The notes beneath the pieces were generated by a model, which saw nothing but the letters and a program-made list of their open reading frames with translations, ran no database searches and was not told the DNA's origin. From contig JAKNDB010000092.1 in the NCBI GenBank assembly GCA_024305405.1, positions 3,687,501 through 3,751,500 on the forward strand: DNA of 64,000 nt. The letters are read 5' to 3'. Positions within the stretch are counted from its first letter, which is position 1. Each line of letters opens with the position of its first letter. Shown in pieces: positions 37,865-54,100 of the stretch. Source of the DNA: Dirofilaria immitis. Taxonomy: Eukaryota; Nematoda; Chromadorea; Rhabditida; Onchocercidae. A program made the position numbers and the translations under genes.

Positions 37865-38798
37865 CAGTTATTCGATCGATTTATTCATAGAATATCTTTG
37901 ACATTGTACTTTTAATTTTCAAGAAAAATTATATCAGAATTTAGTCTAAATTTACTAACATTCATTGGATAAGCTAGAGTCCTGCGGCTTTCATATTTTA
38001 TTTGTACGTTAGATTCATATCGCTCTGAAGTCTTCACCATATGACTATATATAGAACTACATTCCCCCAGTGATGATTTTTCGTAATTTTCTTAAAAATC
38101 GTCTTACCAAAATAAAAGTTCTCCAGTAAATCATATTCAACGCCCTTTGCACTGATGCTCATTTTCTTGAATGCTAAAAACGCAGGTCAAACAAAATAAA
38201 ATTATATTCGTTCAAACTGATAGTTTTACCTCCTCCCAACTCGGACCCGAATTATGTAACAGTTTGCTTATGGCTTATGTCACTCAACTACGCAGCTGAA
38301 ACAAAAATTATATTTAAAAACAGCAGCAGCGCAATTTAAATTGACAAACAAAGACAATCAATTCACTAATTATGATTTAATTCAAACGAAACAGTCAAAA
38401 AAAAAAATAGGAAAAGAAAAAACAAAAACAATGGAGGAGTAGAACATAACACCTCCCTTTACGAAAACAATTTAAAACAGTGCTATCAATTCCTAAAAAT
38501 ACAAACAAATTAATCTTGAGTTAGCACTCCTGATCCTTAACGTATGAAAAACGGCAATCAAAAAGAAAAGAGAAAATGGCAGAAAACAAAAATGAAATGT
38601 TGTGCAGGCATAATAACAAAGGCATCAAAAAAAATCTCTTGATAGTAATCCAAAATAATTTAGGATTAATCTGAAGTTTCAACAGTCTAGTTAACAATAC
38701 AGATAAACCCACCCCGAGCTCACTAAATTACAACAATAATTGCAATCAGCATTAAACAATAGTGCAGTAAAAATATCATGACATCTTTATCACCATCT
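37865..38798. other. convergent 3' UTR region
   Basis: The plus-strand SH2-like gene and minus-strand eIF4A end facing each other here. A plus AATAAA at 38,111-38,116 and a minus AATAAA at 37,998-38,003 are candidate poly(A) signals. If both are used, the two 3' UTRs overlap by about 100 bases. The stretch 38,200-38,500 is less AT-rich than typical intergenic DNA, as expected of a transcribed UTR. No separate gene is seen. Confidence 0.5.
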
Positions 38799-42624
<3,826 letters not shown>

Positions 42625-42663
42625 GACAGGATCAACAAACCAAACGAAAAAACTTCGCGTTTA

Positions 42664-42672
42664 CTGTGAAAA
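42664..42672 (-). promoter_or_regulatory. candidate spliced-leader acceptor of eIF4A
   Basis: On the minus strand TTTTTCACAG ends at 42,664, leaving a 39-base leader before the ATG at 42,624. A second acceptor (TTTGCAG) lies at 42,688. Highly expressed nematode genes are usually trans-spliced to SL1 at such sites. This is inference from motif and position. Confidence 0.45.
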
Positions 42673-42844
42673 AGATCAAATCACTTCCTGCAAATATGAA
42701 AACGGATGAATGAATGCAGCAAAAGGTGGCTGCTCGAATTCCAAATTTTAGGAGACATAATAACAAATCGTAAACATTATCCCAGATAATCGATTTTTGA
42801 CATTTCAAAATTTGAGGATTTAATCAATAATAAACTACTTAGGC

Positions 42845-42886
<42 letters not shown>
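42845..42886. repeat. uninterrupted CA microsatellite
   Basis: About 21 perfect CA units, followed by CATA units, some 220 bases upstream of the eIF4A start codon. Confidence 0.95.
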
Positions 42887-42890
<4 letters not shown>

Positions 42891-45148
42891 TACATATAGA
42901 CACATTCGCATACAATATGAAGGTTCACATCTGAAAACACACAACTTGTCGCATATAAAAGCAGACTGGCACGCGAAAACGGAGACACGTATAGACACTT
43001 CCTCAAGGAAGAGCGCATCAACACAAGTATATACCTTTGCACTTGCAATGACATATCAGCAGAGGTTCCAACAAATACATGATGTACACAAACACATCTA
43101 CAAAAAGCATAACATCTACACAGACATTTATATACACCCACTCATACAGACGTCTACATGAGTCTGCATATTACGTGTATATTTTATACAGAGGTATGTG
43201 CAGCATATGTGACAATCACATTCGCTATGTTTGCATGCCAAGCCAAAACGTTCGTTTTGTGTGGGAACGATATACAAGGAAACATTCAGACGTAAACAAT
43301 TACCCCAGATTTTAGCTGTTATCATAAGGACATGCTGCATACCAGAAGTACCTCACCGAAGAGCCATACGATTGTACAGGAACACACTCATAATACAAGG
43401 TATCTACTGAGAACCAATCCCAACATACCACAATAATCAAAACAGCCAAAACCACCACCGCCACCATTACCACCCAGTCGGTATCACACCGCAGCCTAAA
43501 CTAATCTCACCGTTATTTACTGCGCGGGCAAGAAAATACGACCATATTCAACTGATGAACAATTAATCTTCGGCCTGCACGATACAGACATGTAAACTTC
43601 AAACAAGACGGTGGTTGGTAATGTAGTTAATACAACGAAGTAATGAGGAAAAGATTTTCTTTTGTGTTTTATTTGGGATTTTGCTATTCGATCATTATTT
43701 TCATCACATATTTGCTTATTACAGATTCATTATACAAGTTCCTCAATTTTACATCTTCTCATATAAAATTATAAATGTTACGGTAGATTTTTTCTAAAAG
43801 GGTCATCAGAAGTTATAGTGAAAATAAAGGGCTGATGGTTTCATACTGTATTGAAAAATTTTTCCAGGAACTGTAAAAAACAAAATTAGCATGCTAATCG
43901 ACTTCTGACGAATGACTAACAATTGAACTTTCAGTATCATTTATCCGTATTGTAATAAAGCATATATTTTGACTGTTATGCAGTATCATCTCATATGGAT
44001 TGAGTTCGAGCAATTCCGCAAGCATCAATCCCTTCCAAAGTTTTCCAAAAGGATTCCAAAAGATAAGCTAGTAATTGTGGCACCCACTGAATTTTCCTTA
44101 ATTGCAACATATAAAAGTAGCGCGATTTATATAAATAAATTACTAACGAAGTCTTTCCGTTCCCTAAACCAAAAAAATCCTCTTCATTTTATGAAAGTTA
44201 TGATCTTCCTATGAAATATATCAAAAGCGGCAATTTGTCGGCGGTTTTTTGGCGAAAACGACTTGTCATGTAATTGTAGGATGAAAGACTGACAATCCTC
44301 TGAATAGGATTGGCGTTTAATAAGATTAATAAGGATCTTGGTAGTCGACTGCATAACAAGAAAAGTATTAAAATTTAGGACGCAGAATTTACAAAATGAT
44401 GTGGATGAGATTACAATTAAAAAAAGGAAAAGATCAATATCAAATATCGATTTAAAAATACGACCGTAGAATCGTATAAATTGAACACAGTTAACCGACT
44501 TTTCGTCTTTACTTTCATGACAAGTATCCAAATAAAATTTCCTAAATAATTTTCGCTATAACTGAGATAACTATTTCCATCGAAATTGATTAACTGGTTG
44601 ATCGATCTCCTTATTATGACTTAATTGAATTGAAGAAAAAGGCATGGCAAGGAAATCACAAAATATTCTGAAGCTCAAGATTTTCGAAATGAACTGTTAC
44701 AGGAGGAAAAATCGAAGAATTAGGGATGAAGTTTGTCAGAAAGCACAGTGCTAAAGAATTCTTAGATTACAGCGGAATCCCGAACAATATAGTTGCAAAA
44801 TGTTGATCTAAGATATTTTGATAAGCAGCAAGATAACGCGATTAGTCATAATTATACTTGTCAATATCAATTATGCTAAAATCTCAATTTCCTTTTTTTT
44901 AAACAATTTCCTGAACATATATACATTCGGGAGAAAAGTGTCTAACATTCGAAAATTTTCTTTTCGATGATTAAATTCGAAAATTTTGCTATATTTTCTA
45001 AAGTATTTAATATATTAACGTGCTATTTAGTTAAAATGGATTTATAACATTAATCGATCAGAATTCTATATCTAATTTTAAACGTAATAGGCCGTTTTAT
45101 CTCTACCATAAAACCAAATTAACTGATCGGTTCTTTACTTATCATATA

Positions 45149-48100
45149 ATGCAAATGTCGAGAAAAATGATTTTCAGAGGTGTTTTTGATAATTTAATGG
45201 AAAGTAGCGGTGGACGGTTTCATGAAATTATTCCATCTTCATCTGATAGTGTCCTCAATATCGAACGAAATTCGACTATATACGCTCGAGCAAATCATGT
45301 CTTTAAAGGACGGAACAACGATGAGGTTTCTATTCAGATATTATGCACTTTTTTATACTTCAAATTCTTTAAATATAAAAATTGATTTTTTTCTTCAATT
45401 TTTATGATATTAAGTAGCTATGATTTTTAAATGCTTGAACATATATTTCTTTCGAGGGATAGCTTTGTCTAAATGAAATAGCTTTGTTCTTATCTCATAT
45501 TGCGCATCTTAAGTTTATTTTTAAGTATTTGTATTTGCGACATTGCAAAGCAATTCCATAGTTATAATCTGCTGAATATATAATTTCATTGTTTAATGTA
45601 CTTTATTATTTTGTTTTTTTTCATAATTTCGTATCTCACAGAAGGAAGATTGCATTTTTGAAGGTTTTAGTTTTTTCTTTGTCTTGCAATAAATTTTCTT
45701 CAATATCCTTAGAAGCGGCAAAATAACAAATTCTGTAGTATTAGAACTTGACATTTTCAAAATATATTGTATCATGCTTCAATTAATTTTTCAGCTTTCG
45801 TTTCGAAAAGGTGATATTATTACCGTTACACAACAGTTGGAAGGTGGTTGGTGGGAAGGAACGCTGCATTCCTATACTGGATGGTTTCCATCGAATTATG
45901 TCACGATAATATCGGAATCTGGTATACATTTTAGAAAATTTACTGAGATTTGTCTTAGTATATAACGTTAGATAAAAGTGGTGCTGTTAAGATTTTGAAT
46001 TTAAAGGAATTCATTATTTAAGAAGCAATTTGTTCAATTTATAAGAATGGTTTTTAAAGCAATTCTTCAGAAAGATTTTGCGTTCTCGAAGTAATGGGCC
46101 TTCGATATTAAATGGCGATGAAGCATCATCTGGTCCAGCAAACGAATCACCACTGTTTTCTAGTGGTACAAGTCGACAAGCTTATCGGGAACAGGTAAAA
46201 TCATAAGAATATTGTGCTCTTATTTCAAAAAAAAAAAAATTGTTTGAATCGTTTGATCTCGTAGACTTGGTGTTATATTTCTCTACCTACCTGATTGACT
46301 ACTTTACGAATGTTTTGCACGTTTTTATGGTTAAAACTATAATAGAGCGGTTTCTCACTCCTAGTGAAAGTTTTCTATGGAAACTTTTATAATTTTATAA
46401 TATTATACTTTTTATAGTATTACATGCATGGGTATTAACTGTAATTTTAAACGTGTTATTGTATTGTGAAAACTTAATCCAGAATGTAGTGGAAATCAAC
46501 GATCATTCTAAAGTTTTTGACTTTAAATGATGTGACACGCATCTGAAAAGTTAAGGCAGGTTTTGGGAATCTGTTGCTGAAAATGCGTATTCTGTCCTGC
46601 ATCCAAAATGTTGGCTGACATCATGCTATAAAATGTATAGTTATAAATTGATATTATCATTGATTAAAGTACTCTATAGATATGAAATTTTTAATGTAGT
46701 GTTGGCGAGAGTTGCACTGAAATTTTATTAGAATTTTTACGTTAATTATTTCTAATTTCAGGTAATGAGAAGCTTTCTGGAAGCGGAATTTAAGTATATT
46801 GATAATATCACAAAATTTAATGACGATACGTTGGCCAAAATTAAAGATTCGAAAAAGTATCTTTCCATTTAATTTACCTCTGCTAACTTTTCAACCTTGT
46901 CCTGTTTCATTATTCCTCGATGATGGGCATTCTGTCCGAATTTGTATATATGCATCATATTGTTGACATCTTTTTGCGAAAGCTTTATGAAAACAAAAGC
47001 TGGGAAAAAGTGCAGTGATGATTTAAGAGAAAAATTTGTTTTCAGGAGGTATTTGTACTTCACATTGTTTTCAAATTTCATATTTTTAGGATTTCCGAAA
47101 ACGATTTTGAAGTTCTTGTTGGAAACCTGCAGCTTCTGATTGCTCATCAGAGCGAATTATTAAGTAATATGAAGGGAGCTGTTGAGAAAGATGCAACGAA
47201 TGCTCGAATTGGTGGTTTACTACTGAGAGCAGCACCAAATTTGCGACACCTTCTTAGACTTTACTGCCAAAATCATCCGAAGGCAGTGGATCTCATCCTT
47301 AGAAAAAGTAAGATTTTCAGGTTTGATTATATGTACATTAGCACAGTTTGCAAACAAACGTCATTACCAGTAGCTGGTGATATTTAATGTTAAAAGTTGA
47401 AATACTGATTGAATTCGGTAGTAAGTGCGTAATATGGTTAATGTTACTCTGTTTAAAGGTTAATCAATCTTACTCTGTTTAAAGGCTTTCTTTTCAAGTC
47501 ATGTTTTCAGAAATGTGTTTGACGATTTACTAAACGAAATAGAGTATCCACTGAAAGATTTAATATCCGGATTAAGTCGACCATTTCGACATTTAGAAAC
47601 GTATCCGAGTATGTTAAACGAATTGGAACGTGGTATGCATGAAGCGCATCCTGATCGAGGTGATACTCAACGAGCCGCTGCTGTTTTTCGTGATATCGCC
47701 GTATGTTTTATATTTCTTAAAAAATGTTTAATTTTAGATGCGATTTCCGTCATTACTAATTAGTTTTATTATGTCGGGCTATACTTTCGATCATTTTCCG
47801 AAAATTCTTATTATTATGCGACAGTTAGACTTTCAATAATAAAAGAAAAATTCTCAATAAACAGAACATAGGTGGTGAAATATTCGGGTATTAATTTTTA
47901 CTAAGATTCATTTTAGAATTGTTGTGGAATTTTACGGAAGCAGAAAGAGATGCAGTTGGAATTATTTTCTTCTGGTTCCATTGATGGCTTGCCATCGGAA
48001 GAGCTGAAAAGCTGGGGAAGTATTGTACATGGGTATTGCTACCGTGGATGATGTAAAGGCTTCTACCGATGAAGAACTGTCTTGTGATAGGTAATTTTTT

Positions 48101-51100
48101 GTTTAAAATCTTTAAGACGACAAAACAGAAGCAAACGCTCTTGTTTTTGAATATTATTGATTGTTGCTGTTTATTACTTTTCATAGGCTAATAATGTAAT
48201 ACAAAAGTTGCGTACTTTCATCATTCACTTATTTTTAATAACGACATCATGTTTTATTGATTATTTTGAATTTATTCATGTCTTTTTCATTTTGTTTTCA
48301 TGAATATAGCTCGCAGTTTATTAGGAAACGCGAAATGAAGCAGACAAATAACCAAATAGGTAAGAAATAATTATGTGTATCCATATATTTCAGATGTGTA
48401 ATATTATTTTCGACGACGATACTTATCCTCGAAATCACCTCAAATGTAAATTCCTACATAATGAAAAGAAAATCTCTCTTGACAAATTGACTTTAAAGAA
48501 AGCGGAGAATAAAACGACATTGATTCTTTGCAACGGTATTCATTTTTCTTTAAATCTTAGAAACAGATTAAACGGAATAATTCATTCTGCTTGATAGATA
48601 ACCCTATTATTGGACGAAGAAAGGCCGAGTTTTATTGGTATCTGTGGTTTTTTAGATATTCGATTTTATTTAACTTTTATTTCATGTCGTTTTCTACTAT
48701 TAGTAGAAAGCAAAATTTTTATAAATGTAGTGTGGAAAGCTGTAGAGTAGTTTGTTATGATTCTTTTTTTCCTTGAACTTCTTTTGGGAAAAAAAAGCTA
48801 AGCGAAAGGGGAGATAAATATATCGACGGAAAATGAGGGAGGAATAAAGAAGAGAACAGGATCAAACATTCAAAGTGTTTAGAGTTTTTCAATTTTTTTG
48901 AATGTTTTGATATGTAAAACGAGAAATGCTCGTGTTATTGAGTGTTGGATAATTTTTTGAGCATTTATATTTTAATTATTTGATTCGAGTATTCTGCGCT
49001 TTTTGTTTATTAATGAATTGAAATTTTGCTTTCCAGTCTTATTTAATCAGTTCATTTCGTAGTTGTAGCATACAAGATATTCTGACCGGAGCTACGTTAT
49101 TCACTCATGACTTCATTTTTTTCCCCTAATTTTTGATTCCTACTGTGAATTTGTAGCAGTTGTTGATGTTTTTTTGAAGCTGATGGTTCATCAGAAATCG
49201 CGATGAACTTGTTGTCAAACGATGAATTGGAGAGATGGGTTGAAGCTTTTTCATGTTGTACAAATTTAACAGGTACGGACTACCGTTGCGACCTTATCTC
49301 TTCCTTTGGACCTCAAAAAATCGATATAAGTAATATCCACAATATGGTTAGTTCCGTTTTCTCCGTTTAACAGAATATACACTTTTTATTATTGTGGTGT
49401 AAATTTTCCGAGATAAAACTTGTATGCAGTTTGTTTCCAAAATATGCACATGAAATGCCATATTTATCACAATTATTGATAGCAGAAGGGATTCAGGAAC
49501 GTTTAACATATATAGTGATGGTATAGATTAAGACTGGAGATAAGTTCATAGTATTGAAATTATGATTAAAATTGAGCATGAGATTATAAGGAAGAGCTAG
49601 TTTTAGAAGGAACTTGATTCTACGACTTTGATTCAGGAGAAAATGTTCTAAAAAAGTTATTCGCTGAAGTATAATTACAAAACGCAGATTCGAGAACCTA
49701 ATATTTCTTTGTGATGACAAGAAAATTGAAGTTTTTAGATATTATTTGAAATTTCAATCTTTTCCTGTGAGATTCTTAATTTCTTGTTATTTCTTTTCAA
49801 AGTTTCCCAGAATTTCGCTTTAGTCATAGAAAGTCAATTTTTTCCTGCGTTTGTCTCCGTGGATTAATTACATCAGGATTTTTGATTATTTTGAAATATT
49901 TTTGGAAAAACTACACAGTGATCTTTCTACATTAGAGTTTCAAATACATTATCTGAAATTTCAATATTTCAAGTTTTAATATTGAATAAATTTCGTATTT
50001 CTCAACTTGGCTGAGTTGCTACGCTAAAAAAGTTTTTCAATTTATATTCAACGAATTGAAATCAAATTGCACTATTCCTTATAAAATGACTGTTAATGTT
50101 TAATGATTATCGATAACTCTTTTTTCTTTTATATATTTGGTTTACATTAAGCCCTTTCTCCTGTAATTTAGTCTGTTTCGCTGTTTTACATGAATTTAAT
50201 GAACAATTCTATTTCGATATTATTGTGTACAAAAAATGTTTTGATTTTTTATAGATGATATATGCTGAGGTTATCGGCAAATATTGTTGCTATAACTGTG
50301 ATATGATTTCCCAAAATATCGGCTTTCATGATTGAGATGATGAATACGTATGCTTTTGAATATTTAATGGGGACATATATCTGGAAATTTCATTGTATCC
50401 GAGATAGTCGTTTCATTACCAGATGAATGCATTTATTTTCTCTGATTTATCTTTTTTCTCATAGTCAAAAAGTAGTATATGTAACCGGATGTCTCTTACC
50501 TACTTTGCATGGTGTTGATGGTAGTGATGATAGTGATGGTAATGAAGAGTGATGCAATGATAAGGATAATGATCATGGTAATAGATGGCGATAGTTAGCA
50601 GTATATTTGTCTGCTACTTGAGGGAATATAAGTAGCTGAAATTTTTTTTGTCGATAGCTCTTTTTTTCTTTTTTTCTCCGTCTTCAAAGCATTATATGCA
50701 AAAAAGTAGTATTATAATTTACATAGATGTTTTTTTTTCTTTATATCTCCATTTTCCCTTCTATGTTTTCGCATTCAATGATTTTTTTCCTTCTTCTTAT
50801 TCTTTTTGTGAATGTTTTTCTCATTGCATACTTTCCAATATTTCTGTCTAAACTATTGAATTACTTTACTTTCATTTCTATTACACGGATTGCTTCATTT
50901 TCCATTACGCGGATTGTTTCATTTTCTTTTAAAAAATACATAATTGTTGTCTTTCATTTGTTTAGATAAATATAATCCACAAGAATAATTAAAGTAATGT
51001 GGAAATGATCCTAGGTCATTTAGATCAAGGTAACTGGTAAAAGACAAAGTCGGTATTTTTTTCTTCAATTTTTTTATTTTTGATTTTTTCGAGCGATTAT

Positions 51101-54100
51101 TCTCTTGTTTGAGGAAAAATGGCTTAGATTTCTGAAATGGATTATCTAAAATGCAGTCCATTTAATTTTCTCAAAAATTTTTTTAAGATTTGCTTAAAAA
51201 TTTAAAGATGGATCATTTTGTATAATATATGGAACAAAAAGTATTTTATAGAATGTATTTCATAATTAACAGTTAGATTCAATGATGCAAAATTATTTCT
51301 TTGTTCGTAAATCACATGTTTTTAATTCTTACCGCCAATATATTTCACCGTCATTTCAATTTTCTGTCTGCGGAACAACTTCTGTTTACTGTATATGTCC
51401 TCGTTTTTTGAGATTAATAGGAACTTGTAGTATTTCTTTACTTATTTATCTCGCTATCTGCTCTCATATTCAATTCCTTAAATTCAAATTCTCTGCAATA
51501 AACGATGAAACTTTTTGATAATCATTTTGTATGATACACATATTACTTCATTAGGTACATCTATTTTGATAATATAAGGAAGAAAACTCTATGGTTCCAT
51601 TTCTTTTTTGAAATTTTATTTTATCAACATTCAGTATCGGCTAGCATCATTTTCTTATTTCTTTTTAGAATCGTTTTGCTAATTTCATTATTTTAGATGC
51701 TGTAGCTTTAAACTAATATTACTTAGAGTCTTTCTAATTCGATTTTATTTCATTTCTAGGCATTTTTTTATAAAAAAATTGCTTTCCAAATTTTCAAAAA
51801 CAATTGAGAGAAGTGTTTCATTATGTTGCAGTAAGAAAAAGAAAATGATAAAAAAATTTCTTGGTGATTTAAGTTGAAGAAAATATTTCTATTAATTTTG
51901 TATTAAACACATAAAAATAATATATTTTTAAGATGTAATGGAACATCATCGCTAGCTCTGCTAAAAACTAACTGCATATGTTTTGCAATTAATATTCACC
52001 TATTCACTTATCAGATGTCGCAGTGTTAGTTGGCTTGCACTTTTTCCCGGCGCTTTAAATTGAAATAAATATAAAAATGATGCTTAAATAAAGCTAGTTT
52101 TTAGATTTTTAAATTCTAATTTTTGAGTAATGAGACTTCAAAGACTTCGTTTCAAATTCAGCTTGATAAAGTACGAGGACTTGTCTTAATATTTTTGATT
52201 TATTTGCAAGCATTGTTTCATGTTAATGGGAATAGAAAGTCTGTTAAATTGTTTCATCTATTACACAAATGAGTAAAAAGGTTTCAAATATTTTTGATAT
52301 ATGCTAAAAGATATATAGTGTGAAATATTATCTAACTTTCATCCTTTATGAAAGTATGAATCAAGATATTTAAAATATTCTTTTTATCGTCAATAATATT
52401 TGTGCATATGAATTGAATTTGAACAAAATTTCGTCGTTGATTTCCTTATTTGCTGAAACTTAACATGCCACATCCGTTTTGATTAGTATAACCAGAACAG
52501 TATTGGCAACACTTATCAGATAATAGAAAAAGAAAAGAAATTATACCAGAAAAATACGGTTAGATGAGTCATTGCGTGCTAGTGATATGTTTAATGATTC
52601 AGGTTCCTGACATATGCATATATCATTTGTAATCAATATTTCCCACAAAATACACATATCTTTTATGATTATATTACATATAATTTCATTATATGATTAT
52701 TTATATCTCTATCATCAAATCTTGTTATTCATTGAAGAATTAAACAGCATTTAATGTTTGCAAAAATGAATACAAAATTAATTTATAAACTAATATGTTA
52801 TTATATTTCTCAAAAACACTTATAAATATTTCTTCTATAGAATAATTCAACTGAAGCGTTTTGGACTTTTTGACTAATTAGTTTCGTTTAATTTGTTTTG
52901 AAACTTTATACCAGGAATACTTGGATAGCTCTTCAATTAAGTTATTGTAAAATTTACCTTTCGTTGATTCGCTTAGTTATTATTACATTATTATATTATC
53001 AGAATGATGTTGACCGGTTAGTTCTTCCGGTATCATCGATAATAATGATGTTGAGCATTCAATTTTCTGGAGAATTTTTCCGGAGCGTCCAATTTTTCGG
53101 GAGAGTTAAGTATTAAATTATTCTCGAATTATTATATTTAGCTGTGTATATACTAAATTTTCACTCATTAACCGGATTTTCAGTAGTTTGTTATACATCT
53201 TTGTAGTTATAAAGCACCATGTTTAAGAAGTATTTTTCAGTTTGCAACTGTATATAATGCAGTAGTACCATTATCGTAGCCATCATTCTTTCATTATGAG
53301 AAAATTTGATTAATAAAATTTATTTCTTTGATAATTTCGAGAATGACGGAGATAGAATGCTATCAAAATTTTCATATTATAATATTTTTGATTTTTCAAA
53401 GTGAACGCATTGCACATTATTATTGTTTTATTATTTGGAAAGACCTTATAATTGATTTTTGAAGTATCGCACAATGTGGCAATTTGGTGGATTGTTTGAG
53501 GGTGATAATGGACAAAAGAGATGAAAAAGAGAGAGGGAAAGAGAGAGAAATATATATATTGTTCACAAAACTGCCAGTTTACTATCAAACCTCATTTTAA
53601 TGTTTTTGTTCTAATTTGACTGTAAAATTGTACCACTTTTTATTTTTTTCTCCAATTTCGAGAAATTTTATTTTTTGTTATGGACAAAAGTTTTATATTA
53701 GCGAATGCTAATTCGATTTTGAATGGTACCATTGATATCATCAATGGACGTGTAATAATCCTCTAGATTTATGGACGCGCTTAATGTTATCATTTAACTA
53801 GAATATTTATACAATATAAGTTACTAAAGATTAATTCGTATTTGGGTAGGCTATAGTGCAGATAATATTATGGTTACAATATGAATAATATTATGGATAA
53901 AGTTCAGGTAACTTTATTAACTTAGGCGATGGCAGTACAAATGAACGTTACGAGTGATTGTAGTTATGGAAATCTTTTTATGTCACTGGACTTTGTAATA
54001 TATATAACGGCCAGATAGTTTAAATAACTTGAAGACAGTTTTATTTTGGTTTGCAATTTGGATAATTTATTGAAAACGAAATTAGATAGAAAGAGCAAAA

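Larger units (their letters stand above)
42625..45148. other. divergent intergenic region between eIF4A and PIX
   Basis: The region holds the eIF4A 5' leader, a long CA repeat, and a less AT-rich patch around 43,440-43,600 (with CCACCACCGCCACC) that could be part of the eIF4A promoter. Open frames here (81 codons + at 43,969 and 115 codons - at 44,184-44,531) overlap on opposite strands and have no recognisable features. I do not call them genes. Confidence 0.45.

Noticed and set aside
44184..44531. 115-codon minus-strand frame
   Set aside because: No domain, start context or splice partners, and an 81-codon plus-strand frame overlaps it at the edge. I kept it out as chance, though it is long for this composition.
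46046..46072. Apparent frame mismatch between PIX exons 2 and 3
   Set aside because: The acceptor at TTTATAAG|AATGG (46,046) restores phase, so no indel needs to be invoked, though the exact junction remains unproven.
47310..47320. Apparent frame mismatch between PIX exons 5 and 6
   Set aside because: It disappears if exon 5 uses the donor at 47,320 (TTCAG|GTTTGA) instead of the earlier GTAAG. Product length then matches PIX homologues.
48310..48359. A 50-base segment with acceptor and donor between PIX exons 7 and 8
   Set aside because: It could be spliced but its phases do not fit the PH domain. Joining exon 7 directly to 48,394 gives the expected PH strand [10 protein letters not shown].
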